Source: Pedosphaera parvula Ellin514 (GTDB taxonomy: Bacteria; Verrucomicrobiota; Verrucomicrobiia; Limisphaerales; Pedosphaeraceae). From it: a stretch of 64,000 nucleotides of DNA. The stretch lies in NCBI RefSeq assembly GCF_000172555.1, contig NZ_ABOX02000011.1, positions 111,789 through 175,788 of the forward strand, read 5' to 3'. The notes under the pieces were generated by a model. It saw only the letters and a list, made by a program, of their open reading frames with translations, ran no database searches and had not been told where the DNA came from. Position numbers and translations under genes: made by a program. Position 1 is the first letter of the stretch; each line of letters starts with the position of its first letter. Positions 45,685 through 55,800 of the stretch are shown in pieces.

Positions 45685-45963
45685 ATGGAAGAACTAGCAA
45701 TCCTTAAACAACGGATTAAGTCGATGATGGTGGAGAACCTGATGCTTCAGATCACCGCCGACGAGATTAAAGACGATCAGCCCCTTTTCGGACCTGAAAG
45801 CCTCGGCTTGGATTCAGTGGACGCGCTTCAGCTGGTGGTGGCGCTGGAAAAAAACTTTGGCGTCAAGATCGTCAGCAAGGAAGCCGCCAAGGACATCCTG
45901 CATACCGTAAACACCATCGCGGAGGCAATTCAGAAGAAGAAAGCAGAAGCAAGTCAGGCCTGA
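45685..45963 (+). CDS. acyl carrier protein
   Basis: A 92-residue acyl carrier protein. The phosphopantetheine site is Ser44 in LGLDSVDALQLV. The flanking acidic helices and C-terminal helix (VNTIAEAIQKKKAEASQA) fit the ACP fold. It carries the growing chain for the ketosynthase, ketoreductase and dehydratase of this cluster. A second ACP, usual in aryl-polyene clusters, was not seen. Confidence 0.93.
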   Translation: MEELAILKQRIKSMMVENLMLQITADEIKDDQPLFGPESLGLDSVDALQLVVALEKNFGVKIVSKEAAKDILHTVNTIAEAIQKKKAEASQA

Positions 45964-45976
45964 TTCTCTCGACGAT

Positions 45977-47233
45977 ATGGAAACAGCGACTTACGACGCT
46001 TTGATAATCGGTGGCGGCCCTGGAGGCAGTGCCGCTGCAACTTATCTTGCCAAAGCGGGTAAACGCGTGCTGGTGCTGGAAAAGGAACATTTCCCCCGCT
46101 TTCATATCGGCGAATCGCTCCTACCCTATAATCAACAGATTTTTCGCGAAATGGGTGTTTCACCCGCCTTGGAAGCCGCCGGTTTCGTTAAGAAGTACGG
46201 CGCTCAATTTCACATTGGCAATGGTTCGAAGAGTATTGGCTTCGTTTTCCGCCAGGGCAAAATGACCCGTGAACCGGAGGCCATGCAGGTGGAACGCGCA
46301 GCCTTCGACCATCTCTTGATGAAGCATGCGCGCAGTTCAGGTGCAGAGATTCGTGAAGGCTGGACCGTGGCCAAATACAGTAGCGATTGTTGTGGGGTAA
46401 GCATCGATGCTCGTGACCAGTCAGGCCAGTCACAAATTTTCAAAGCGAAATTCCTGATCGATGCCAGTGGACGCGGCAACGTCACGGGCAATCAGGATGG
46501 CCAACGCCAGTTTCATCCCAAGCTCAAAAAGGTCGCTGTTTTTGGCCATTTCACAGGTGTCAAAGTTGATCCCGGTGAAAGAGGTGGTGATACCGTGATC
46601 GTTCGTCTTGAAAATAAGTGGTTTTGGCTGATTCCAATTTCCAGGGAAAAGACCAGCGTGGGTTGTGTCATGGATCAGGAGGAGTTTGCCGCGGCAAAGC
46701 AATCGCCAGCAGAAATCTTCAATCGGATTGTTCAATCCAGCCAACCCATGGTTCAACGGATGAGCGATGCAAAATCGGCTGGAAATTTCCAAACCACCAC
46801 TGACTTTTCCTATACCAACAAGAGTTTTACCGGCCAGAGATTGATCCGCATTGGTGATGCGGCCGGTTTCATGGACCCAATTTTCTCCGCTGGTGTTTAT
46901 CTGGCCATGTTCTCTGGAAAGCTCGCGGCTCAACTGGTCATCAAATCACTCGAGGGCCACCATGACGGCTCTCGTTTGATGAAGGCCTATGAGAAACGCG
47001 TCCGTTCTTCCATGCGATTCTACTGGGAAATGGTGGAAAATTTTTACACCAAACCGTTCATGGACATATTTTTCGAACCGCGCGAAAAGTTTAACCTGGT
47101 AGCCGCGGTCAACGCAGCCCTTGCCGGAGAACTGGAAGGCGGTTGGAAAATGCAATGGCGTATGCGCCTCTTCTTCTTCATTGTGCGACTTCAAGCCAAG
47201 TACCCTCTGGTTCCCCGCATCACCTGGGCCTAA
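45977..47233 (+). CDS. flavin-dependent halogenase-like oxidoreductase
   Basis: A 418-residue flavoprotein. FAD motif ALIIGGGPGGSAAATYLA, HFPRFHIGESLLP and IGDAAGFMDPIFSAGVYL match ACP-dependent halogenases and dehydrogenases of natural product clusters. The halogenase signature is intact: NKWFWLIPIS (WxWxIP). The gene follows the ACP by 13 bp, so ACP-bound substrates are likely. Chlorinating activity is not proven by motif alone. Confidence 0.85.
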   Translation: METATYDALIIGGGPGGSAAATYLAKAGKRVLVLEKEHFPRFHIGESLLPYNQQIFREMGVSPALEAAGFVKKYGAQFHIGNGSKSIGFVFRQGKMTREPEAMQVERAAFDHLLMKHARSSGAEIREGWTVAKYSSDCCGVSIDARDQSGQSQIFKAKFLIDASGRGNVTGNQDGQRQFHPKLKKVAVFGHFTGVKVDPGERGGDTVIVRLENKWFWLIPISREKTSVGCVMDQEEFAAAKQSPAEIFNRIVQSSQPMVQRMSDAKSAGNFQTTTDFSYTNKSFTGQRLIRIGDAAGFMDPIFSAGVYLAMFSGKLAAQLVIKSLEGHHDGSRLMKAYEKRVRSSMRFYWEMVENFYTKPFMDIFFEPREKFNLVAAVNAALAGELEGGWKMQWRMRLFFFIVRLQAKYPLVPRITWA

Positions 47234-47273
47234 AAGAAAAACTCTTCGAACGGATATTTTCTATCCGAAGAGT
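47231..47273 (-). terminator. terminator between convergent operons
   Basis: ACTCTT (47241-47246) and CGGAT (47251-47255) pair with ATCCG (47263-47267) and AAGAGT (47268-47273), with a 4-base bulge. On the minus strand TTTTCTTTTA follows the stem, so it mainly serves the Gld-like operon. Confidence 0.75.
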
Positions 47274-47292
47274 GTTAATGGCCAAACAGTGC

Positions 47293-48507
47293 TTATTTAA
47301 CTTCGGGTGCCAGCGGCGCTAATGCGGCAGCCGAACTGGAATCCGATGAGTTGGCAGAGTCTTTCGCCTTCTCATCCTTCTTATCCACCATCAGATCCTT
47401 TCGGTCCTTGAGCACCGGATCGACATTCCAGGCAGGCAAAAGATAAGTCCAGCCTTCGAAGGCCTTCTCCTGCTTCAGGCGATCTTCAAGCTGTTTCTGC
47501 TTTTCCTTAAAAGCCTTCTCATTCTTATCCTTATCTTCAGGCTTTTCATCCTTTGCTGGCGTGCGTTCCTTAGGCAGGTTCGCAGAAACGGTCAAAGCAA
47601 TAGGATAATCATCACCCGATTTCTTGCCTACTTTTACCGCATAAGTGAAGTCGTCGAAGGTATTTACCGTCACCACAGTTGGTTTGTCCAATCCAAGTTC
47701 TTCAGGTTTGGAACTGACATTAACATCGTTGAAAGAAGGCGACGCAAACGGACTGGAGACACCCGCAACTTTTCCAGAATCAAGCTGTTCTCCCGGTTTT
47801 ACGTCTGCCAGTTTCCATTCACCAGCTTCAGAATCCCTGGTCAGCTTCCACGAATTCGTGCTGTTCTGAAATTCCACAACGATGGACTTTGGTTTCTCAA
47901 TTTTGAAGAAGGCTTTATTGAGCCACTGCTCCGGTTTCGCTTCCACGTTGCTCAATGGATCTGCTACGAGCAACGCATTCTTTGTATCTGTTGAAACCAT
48001 GACATAACGCCCATCAGCCATCCCTTCATCACCGAATTGTGATTGAGTTTCGCGCTGTGGCTTGCGGGAATGCTGCTTACCCAAAGTGAGTGCCTTAAGG
48101 CTTTTATCGTCTTTGTCCTTAAAGTCCACTACGACGCCAGATGTACCAGGTCCGGAGGCGAGTTCCAGGCGGGGCAACTGTGACGCACCAATTTCTTCCT
48201 TTTGCACCACCTTGAGGTCCTTTGCTTTCATCAGAAATTCACGAATGGCGTCAAAGCTCGCGTGGTAGTTGTTACGTTCCTTCACACGCCAAAGGTCATC
48301 CTTCTTGACCAGGTTGACTTCGCTGGTTCCCTGTTTGATGGCGAGACGCGCGACATCGTTTACTTCAAATTTGTCGCCCAACACCTTTTGGCCGGAGCCC
48401 TGCTCACCGCTATTGGATTCCTGCTGGTGACTATTTCGAAGCAACAACCCAGCTGCGCCCAAAACAACCAACAGAACTATGAGAATAAGAAATGTTTTCC
48501 GATTCAT
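47293..48507 (-). CDS. DUF4340 protein of the Gld-type ABC operon
   Basis: A 404-residue protein with an N-terminal TM (about residues 5-23) and DUF4340-like repeats (EVNDVARLAIKQGTSEVNL; SIVVEFQNSTNSWKL; DDFTYAVKVGKKSGDDYPI). The C-terminal third is Lys/Glu-rich and then Ser/Ala-rich. DUF4340 proteins commonly sit next to GldA/GldF/GldG-type ABC systems. Last gene of this minus-strand operon; its ATG at 48507 overlaps the corrected end of the upstream GldG-like gene (ATGA). Confidence 0.85.
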   Translation of the reverse strand: MNRKTFLILIVLLVVLGAAGLLLRNSHQQESNSGEQGSGQKVLGDKFEVNDVARLAIKQGTSEVNLVKKDDLWRVKERNNYHASFDAIREFLMKAKDLKVVQKEEIGASQLPRLELASGPGTSGVVVDFKDKDDKSLKALTLGKQHSRKPQRETQSQFGDEGMADGRYVMVSTDTKNALLVADPLSNVEAKPEQWLNKAFFKIEKPKSIVVEFQNSTNSWKLTRDSEAGEWKLADVKPGEQLDSGKVAGVSSPFASPSFNDVNVSSKPEELGLDKPTVVTVNTFDDFTYAVKVGKKSGDDYPIALTVSANLPKERTPAKDEKPEDKDKNEKAFKEKQKQLEDRLKQEKAFEGWTYLLPAWNVDPVLKDRKDLMVDKKDEKAKDSANSSDSSSAAALAPLAPEVK

Positions 48508-50419
48508 TTTGCTGATGTCCGTTTCTTTTTAACCACTGCGATACAAAGACCTGCCATCACAACGACAACTGGCATGCCGAGGATGTTTTCCATTTAAGTC
48601 GATTTTGCAGTCCCTCTTTTTCGCGAGCCAGCTGCTTTTTCTCGAGTTTTAACTGACGGTTCACCTCAACCTGCTTCTTTTTGAATTTATCCAATTCTGC
48701 TTGTTGTTCAGGAGACATGATGAAGCGTTGGCCATTGTTTTCCTTGCCACGTTGCAATTCGTTCAGTTTTGTTTGCGTCTCCTGAAGGCTGTCTTCCAGC
48801 CCCTTGATCTTGCTCTGAAAAGCCTTCTGAGCCCGTGCATCCATTTCACGAATACGGGTGAACGGACGGCTCATCGTCGCCCGACTGCGAACGTCGATGA
48901 GTTCGCTGGCCCCGGCGAGCTTTTCGACGAGGTTCTGAGCCATGCTCAGATTGCCATTCATGGCCTCAAGGGAACGTCCGAAAATGGTCTGCGTTTGTCG
49001 AACCGCAAACTGGTCATAAATAAAGTCGGCGTCACCAAAAAGAACCACGGCGTTTTCGTCCTTGGTTTCCTTAAGACTATCCGCAGATTTTAGAGCGGGC
49101 GCGGTTTTATCTTCCTTCTTGTCGTCCTTCTTATCTTCAGGTTTTCCGTTTGGAAAAGCCGTTTTGAATTTGCCGTTGAGTCGAATTGCGAGGGCATATT
49201 CCGTGCCTGAGGGTTTGAAGTCTTTAAGCACACTGTCTTCGGAAAGACTTGCCATCACCCCATCCACCAGAGCTGAATCCTTGGTGGTCTTCAACAGGAT
49301 GGTTTCCTTCAATCCGGAAACGGGAGTGCCACTGAAAACGCCGCAGAACGGCAGCCAGACATTGTCGATCTCGCTGGTCGCGACATCATCCCCGTTGATT
49401 CCCTCTTTCGGAATGGAGAGGAATGCGGGTGCATCCGTCGGCTGACCATTTCTCCCCATTAACTGCATCTTGTAATTGAGGTCCGCGGCTACTTTCGTGT
49501 TTTCGAATTGAATGCCCCAGGCCTTGAACAATTTGTCCAGTGAAGACCCGCCTCCTGGCAATTGCATCATCGGATTCGAGCCGTTCTTGTCCACCAACGA
49601 GGTTGCATCCAGGAAGGCGATGAGCTTGCCGCCGCGCATGATAAACTGATCAATGGCGAATTGCGCTGTGTCGGAAATATCCTTGGGATGAATGACTACG
49701 AGGACTTTAACATTGTCATCGATTTTGTCGGCAGTCATTTCCACCTGTTTCACCGTATAGTCATTCTTCAGCTCGCTGATAAATATCCAGGGATCCTGTC
49801 CTTGCTGCTGCTGTCCCATGCGCGCCATCATTGGATTGGCAGGCGCTCCAAATACCGGCAAGGGACTCATCACCCCAACGACTGGCTTTTCCGGTGTGAC
49901 CACCCGCGAAATGGCGCGGGACAAATCATATTCCAACAGCCGTTCACGTTCCGGTGTAAGGAATGGAAGCGCCTCTTTAGCATCTAACATGCTGACCGAG
50001 AGACCTAAATAGAACTTTTCTCCGTCCGGCAGCATCTGACCTTCCACACCATCCAGCCGTGCTGAATCCTCGGCATCGGAATCCGGTTGTGGGTCGAATT
50101 TCTCGATTATGAGTTTTCCCTTTGCGATCTGCTTGTACTCGGAAAGCAGGTCTTCCACATTTTGGGCATAAGTCTTTAACCCCATCGGCACCGAGTCGCC
50201 TCCGTGTGATTGTGAGTAGTAAAAACGAACCTTCACCGGCGTATCCAGTTTGGATAAAATCGCCTTGGTTCCCGAGGAGAGCGTGTAAGCCTTCTCCTTC
50301 GTTAAATCGACGCGTTTCTTGACCGTGCCGGTAACCGCATTGAATGCGATCAACACCGCAAGTAATACCAGCACGCCGACCACTGAATAAATAAATGTCT
50401 CAAATGCTTTCTTTTTCAT
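48504..50419 (-). CDS. GldG-type ABC auxiliary protein, frameshifted at the C-terminus
   Basis: ABC-2-type gliding/auxiliary subunit (GldG family): N-terminal TM (VLVLLAVLIAFNAVTG), a large extracytoplasmic region with LSSGTKAILSKLDTPVKVRF, and a coiled-coil C-terminus. As sequenced the frame stops at 48557 after RLKWKTSSACQLSL. Adding one A to the run at 48586-48589 (TTTT on the plus strand) gives RLKWKNILGMPVVVVMAGLC, restores the final TM helix and ends in TGA at 48504-48506, in ATGA overlap with the DUF4340 start. This supports a one-base deletion or sequencing error; the corrected protein is about 638 residues. Confidence 0.85.
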
Positions 50420-50440
50420 CGTAGTAGGAAAATAGTTTGT

Positions 50441-51190
50441 TTAACCAGCCCGATGCTCACGGATGATCACTCCAGTGGTAAACAAGGAGAACAACATCAC
50501 GGACAAGAAGAAGATCAGGTCTCGGGAATCCAGAATGCCCTTTTGGAATCCATCGAAGTGCGTCATGAAACTGAACGAGGCGACAGTTTCAACCACGCCC
50601 GGACCGAAGTTCATGACCCGATATAAAAAGTTCGTTACCGGAGGATACCCCACCAGAATCAACAGGAAGCAAATCACCACCGAGATGATGAAACTGACGA
50701 CCTGATTGCGGGTCATCGCCGAAGTCATGCTGGTGATTGCCAGATAGGCGCCGGCCATCAGAAAGCTTCCCACATAGCTGGCAAAGATGACTCCGTTATC
50801 CGGACTTCCAAGATAGTTCACTGTCATTGCAATGGGGAATGTCAACGCCAACGCAATCCCGAGGAACAACCACGAAGCCAGGAATTTTCCGACGATGGCC
50901 TGCCACGGAGTAATCGGCATGGTCAAGAGCAGTTCCATGGTCCCCTGCCGTCTTTCCTCTGACCACAAGCGCATTCCAACCGCCGGCACCAGGAACAGAT
51001 ATAGCCACGGATGCCAGGTGAAGAAAGAAACCAGGGAAGCTTCACCGCGTTCGAAGAAGCCACCGAGCATGAACGTGAAAAATCCGTTCAGGAGGAGGAA
51101 TATCACGATCACCACATAAGCGACCGGGGAGGCAAAGTAAGCAACCAACTCGCGCTTGGCTACGGTTTTGATATTACCGAAGGCACTCAT
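50441..51190 (-). CDS. ABC-2-type permease (GldF-like)
   Basis: A 249-residue inner-membrane permease with six TM helices. SEERRQGTMELLLTMPITPWQAIVGK is the conserved cytoplasmic loop that contacts the ATPase. It overlaps the ATPase gene by 4 bp (ATGA), and the GldG-like gene follows 21 bp downstream. Substrate unknown; GldF-type permeases are linked to gliding in Bacteroidetes and to unknown exports elsewhere. Confidence 0.9.
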   Translation of the reverse strand: MSAFGNIKTVAKRELVAYFASPVAYVVIVIFLLLNGFFTFMLGGFFERGEASLVSFFTWHPWLYLFLVPAVGMRLWSEERRQGTMELLLTMPITPWQAIVGKFLASWLFLGIALALTFPIAMTVNYLGSPDNGVIFASYVGSFLMAGAYLAITSMTSAMTRNQVVSFIISVVICFLLILVGYPPVTNFLYRVMNFGPGVVETVASFSFMTHFDGFQKGILDSRDLIFFLSVMLFSLFTTGVIIREHRAG

Positions 51191-52152
51191 TTCGTTGCCT
51201 CCTTCTCTTTTGCAGTGTCGGGCATGGTGATATTTCTAAACACATCGTCCAATCGTCCTTCTTCGGTATGCAATTCTTCAATCTTCCAACCTTGTAGCGT
51301 GTCAGTGATGCCTTCAGCCAAGGCGCCATTGATTCCCGCCGTTTTCGGGAATACTCGCACGGTGACGCTGGCAGCCCCTTCCTTGACAACGACCGCCCGC
51401 TTCACGATGGGCAATTGTGAAAGTTTTTGAGTGAGTGAATTGGCTGCAACGCCACTCACGCGCAAGGTCACCGCCCCGGCAAATTCCGATTTCTGTCGAA
51501 GCTCCTGCGGCGTCCCGTTGGCAACCACTTTGCCACGATCAATGATCATGGCCCGCGAACAAACCGCATCCACCTCTTCCAGGATATGTGTGGAAAAAAT
51601 AATCGCTTTCTTCTCACCCATCCTGCGAATCAGCGTGCGCACCTCGTGTTTTTGATTTGGGTCCAGGCCGTCGGTCGGCTCGTCCAGGATCAGCACTTCC
51701 GGATCATGAATGATCGATTGTGCAAAACAGGTGCGATGCCGATAACCTTTGGAAAGCGTGTCGACACTCTGATGCAACACATTTTCCAGAAAGCACATTT
51801 CCACCACGCGATAAACAGCCTTCTTTTTGGCATCCCCTCGCAATCCGCGAATTTCTGCGGCAAAGTTCAGGAAGCCATACACCGTCATATCGGTATAAGC
51901 GGGCGCATTTTCCGGCAGATAACCGATGAGCCGCTTGGCAGGAATCGGGTTCTCGACCATGTCGAACCCACCCACATGAATTGTTCCGGCTGTTGGCGGA
52001 ATGAAGCCCGTGATCATGCGCATGGAGGTGGATTTACCGGCGCCGTTGGGCCCGAGGAACCCGAGGACTTCGCCTCGTTCCACGGAAAACGAAACGCCGT
52101 CTACAGCTCTTTTAGCGCCAAATGTCTTGGCCAGGTTTTGAACCTTAATCAT
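51187..52152 (-). CDS. ABC transporter ATPase (GldA-like)
   Basis: A 321-residue ATPase: Walker A GPNGAGKST, signature LSKGYRHR (the usual Gln before R is His), Walker B EVLILDEPTDGLDP, then the switch His in FSTHILEEVD. The extra C-terminal ~90 residues match GldA-type subunits. First gene of the minus-strand GldA-GldF-GldG-DUF4340 operon. Confidence 0.93.
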   Translation of the reverse strand: MIKVQNLAKTFGAKRAVDGVSFSVERGEVLGFLGPNGAGKSTSMRMITGFIPPTAGTIHVGGFDMVENPIPAKRLIGYLPENAPAYTDMTVYGFLNFAAEIRGLRGDAKKKAVYRVVEMCFLENVLHQSVDTLSKGYRHRTCFAQSIIHDPEVLILDEPTDGLDPNQKHEVRTLIRRMGEKKAIIFSTHILEEVDAVCSRAMIIDRGKVVANGTPQELRQKSEFAGAVTLRVSGVAANSLTQKLSQLPIVKRAVVVKEGAASVTVRVFPKTAGINGALAEGITDTLQGWKIEELHTEEGRLDDVFRNITMPDTAKEKEATK

Positions 52153-52304
52153 TAGTCGTTCTCCATTTAGTTTCCAGGATGAACTCTGGACATAACCTCT
52201 TCGGGTTCAATTGTAAACAGTTTTTCACAAACCATTGTTATTATTCATTTTGTGTTCTACAGTCCTGAATCATGTTCCGGCAGTTTTGACAATATAGAAA
52301 AAAG

Positions 52305-52838
52305 ATGTTCAAAAAAAACTTAAATTGGCGTCTTGGATTTCGGGGAAGTTCAACAGCCAGACGACTTTCCGTTTATCGCCTGGCTTGGACCACTTTCTTC
52401 CTGTTGCTGGTCGCGGGTTTGACTGCCTGCAATACAGTAAAGAACATGCCTCCCGCGAATCTTTCCGAGCCCGGTTGGACTGTTCTTCAAGGTCAGGCGG
52501 TATGGCGTCCAAAGCTGACTGCTCCGGAAATCGCTGGGGATCTGTTGGTTGCAACCAACCTGGATGGACGCAGTTTCATTCAGTTTACCAAGACACCTCT
52601 CCCCATCGTTGTCGGCCAGACCACGAGCAATTCATGGAAGATCCATTTCGTTCCCAATAACCAAACGTTTTCCGCACCGGGACATCCCCCTTCGAAAATT
52701 GTCTGGTTGCACCTGCCACGCGATCTTGCTGGCGCGAAGCCACCCAAGTTCTGGCATTTCACAAAGAAAGAGTCCGGCACTTGGCACTTGGAGGAGCATT
52801 TCACGGGTGAATCTCTGGAGGGATACTTAAATCCATGA
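52305..52838 (+). CDS. lipoprotein, ApeN (DUF3261)-like by position
   Basis: A 177-residue lipoprotein. A long basic N-region is followed by a hydrophobic stretch ending in the lipobox VAGLTAC (Cys about residue 42). The mature part is beta-rich (GWTVLQGQAVWRPKL, LLVATNLDGRSFIQF, WKIHFVPNNQTFSAPG). It overlaps the exporter gene by 4 bp (ATGA). In aryl-polyene clusters a small DUF3261 lipoprotein lies next to the MMPL exporter, so an outer-membrane acceptor role is proposed; the DUF3261 identity was not checked. Confidence 0.75.
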   Translation: MFKKNLNWRLGFRGSSTARRLSVYRLAWTTFFLLLVAGLTACNTVKNMPPANLSEPGWTVLQGQAVWRPKLTAPEIAGDLLVATNLDGRSFIQFTKTPLPIVVGQTTSNSWKIHFVPNNQTFSAPGHPPSKIVWLHLPRDLAGAKPPKFWHFTKKESGTWHLEEHFTGESLEGYLNP

Positions 52839-55800
52839 CGCGCAGGGTTTGGTTCTGGATTTTATTAATCTTCAGCGCGTTGGTAATCGCCGGAGCTTTC
52901 CGGCTCAAATTTGACGTCGATGTCCTCAATCTTTTGCCGGGCGATCTCCCAGTGGTTCAAGGTCTCCGCCTGTATCAGAAAAACTTCACCGATTCACGTG
53001 AGCTGATCGTCACCATCAAATCCGCCGATGCTGCGAAAACTGAATCCAGCGCTCGCACTCTCGCACAGGCGCTCCGTTCTGAAACCAATTTGGTTGAGTC
53101 CGTCATCTGGCAACCGGTCTGGTTGGAACGTCCGGCTCAAGCAGCCGAGCTTATTGGCTATCTCTGGCTCAACCAGCCTCCCGATGTTTTTGGTGAACTT
53201 ACAAACCGCCTGAGTGGAACGAACATCCAGGCGACTTTGAATGATGCCAAGGAGCAGCTCGCCACTTCTCTCTCCCCAATGGATCTGGCCCGTCGCGGAT
53301 ACGATCCGTACAACCTGATGAAACTGCCGGACGGCGTCAGTGGTGGTGCTGCAGCATCCTTCGGCGAGGGCCAGAGCTTGTTTACCTCCCAGGACGGCAC
53401 CTTTCGCATTCTCTTCGTTAAAGCCAAACCTGATCTTTCCAGTTACCGCGCCTGTATCTCATGGCTGAACGGCGTGAAGGACATTGTTGCATCACTGCAG
53501 AAGCGCGGTGAATTAGCTCAGGAAGTTAAAATTGGTTTCACGGGCGGTCCCGCATTTAACGCTGAAATCTCCAGCGGAATGGAACATGACATGACCAGTT
53601 CCGTTGGCATCACCTCCGCCATCATCGCCATTTTATTTTGGATCTTCCATCGACGCTGGGTACCCATGCTGTGGCTGCTTGTTCTACTGGGAGTCATACT
53701 GGCCTGCACGCTTGCATTTGGCGGGCTTTTGTTCGGCTCCATCAATGTTGTCAGCCTTGGCTTTGCCGGAATTCTACTGGGCCTGGCCGTCGATTATGGC
53801 GTCGTCCATTATCAGGAAGCACTGGCTTCGCCAAACGCCATCATTCCTGAAATTCGTCGTGCGATTGGACCCAGCATTTTCTGGGCTGCCGTCACCACCA
53901 TTAGCGCCTTCCTGGTCTTGAACTTTGGCGGACTGCCGGGCCTCGCTCAACTCGGCTCTCTCGTCGCAATAGGCGTGATGCTCTCTGCTTTGGTAATGCT
54001 TTTTGCCTTCCTGCCCCCCCTCTTCCGCGATCGCATCAAGAAGCGGCAGGAACAAACCGCCTCCAGTTCACTGACGAAAGCCGCCAGTGCTCGTCACGAC
54101 ATTCCGGAACCTCTTACTCCACTAAAAAGAAATTTGAGTTTCGGTTTCACCGCTATCCTTGTTTTGTCATGCGTTATAATCTTAAGTCTCGGAATTCCAA
54201 AACTTGATAACACTGCCAACGCTCTGCGCCCACAACACAGTCCTTCCTACACCGCCCTGGATGAGATCAAGGCAAACCTCGCCCAAAATCGTGAACCACT
54301 TTGGCTTATAACCCGCAGCACGAATACTTCAGAAATTGCGCGTCGGTTTGATGTCGCCCAACCGATCCTCGAACAAGCGATTTCGAATCAGACCATTGGC
54401 AGTTTCACGCTTCCAACGATGCTCTGGCCGCGTCCGGAAAACCAATCTGCGAATCGCGAGGCAGTCGCTCAAATTCTTTCCCAACGAACAGCTCTTAAAC
54501 AAGCCGCTGTCGCTGAAGGATTCAGCACGAATTCCACGATCATGACGGACCATATCCTCGACACTTGGCATGCCGCATTGGACCAACAGGGCGTATTCTG
54601 GCCCACCAACGAAATGAGCCAATGGATCTTGGATAAGGTGGCAGCTCGCAATCATGGAGAACTTCTCGCAGTCGGGTTTATTTTTCCTAAAACCAACGCT
54701 CCTTCAACGGCTGCCTTGGAGGATTTATCGCAGCAGCTGTCTGCCAAAGGCTTCATCCTGTCAGGTTGGGATCTGCTCGGGTCCGCCATTCTCAAACGCG
54801 TGCAACAAAACATGTGGAAAGTTATTCTCCCCATGATTGCACTGGTACTGCTATCACTCTTTCTGGCGTTCAAGCGTCCCACGGAAATTCTGCTCAGCAT
54901 TGCTGTTCTCACCCTCAGCGGTCTCTGCCTCCTGGCAGTGATGCACATAGCCGGTTGGTCGTGGAATCTTTTGAATCTCATGGCTCTGCCTCTGATGCTC
55001 GGCTCGGGCGTTGATTACAGCATCTTCATGCAACTCGCCCTCCGTCGCCACAACGGCAACATGGCTGGAGCTTACCATTCCGTCGGTCGCGCGCTCCTGC
55101 TCTGTGGAGGCACCGCTGTTGCGGGATTCGGTTCGCTTTCCTTCTCCACCAACGCCGGCATGGCCAGCCTTGGTCAAGTTTGTGCCATTGGCATAGCAGG
55201 CAACATGCTCGTTTCCGTTTTCCTCCTTCCCATCTGGTGGCGGGCTCTGGTCTTTAAAAATAATAAACTCTCATCCAATTCGACTGCTTCACGAGCGGCT
55301 GGCCCATCGTCGCTTTATTGTTCAGTGTTGTGGAAACTCGGCCTCGTTCTTGTGCGCAGTTTGCCCAGAAGTGTTTGTGCAAAACTAAGTCACTTACTGG
55401 CTGAAATCTATTGGAACTTCGCCGGTCATCGCCGTGAAATCGTCATTGAAAACCTTCTGCCAGCAGTCAATGGCGACCGGAAACTTGCCCACAAAAAAGC
55501 CCATGAGCTCCTGCATAATTTTGCGCTCAAAGTTGCCGACCTGTGGCGTTTCGAAAGCGGTCTGCCGGTGGATAACCTCTTTGGTGAATTTGCAGGTTGG
55601 GAACATTTTACAAAGGCTCAGTCGGAAAAGCGCGGAATTCTGCTGGTTACTCCGCACTTGGGAAATTGGGAGTTTGGCGGTCCGCTGTTGACTAAACGAG
55701 GTGTAAATCTACAAGTGATTACCCTGGCAGAGCCTGGAAGCGGATTTACCGAGATGCGCCAGGCTTCGCGCGCCCGTTGGGACATAGAGACTCTGGTCAT

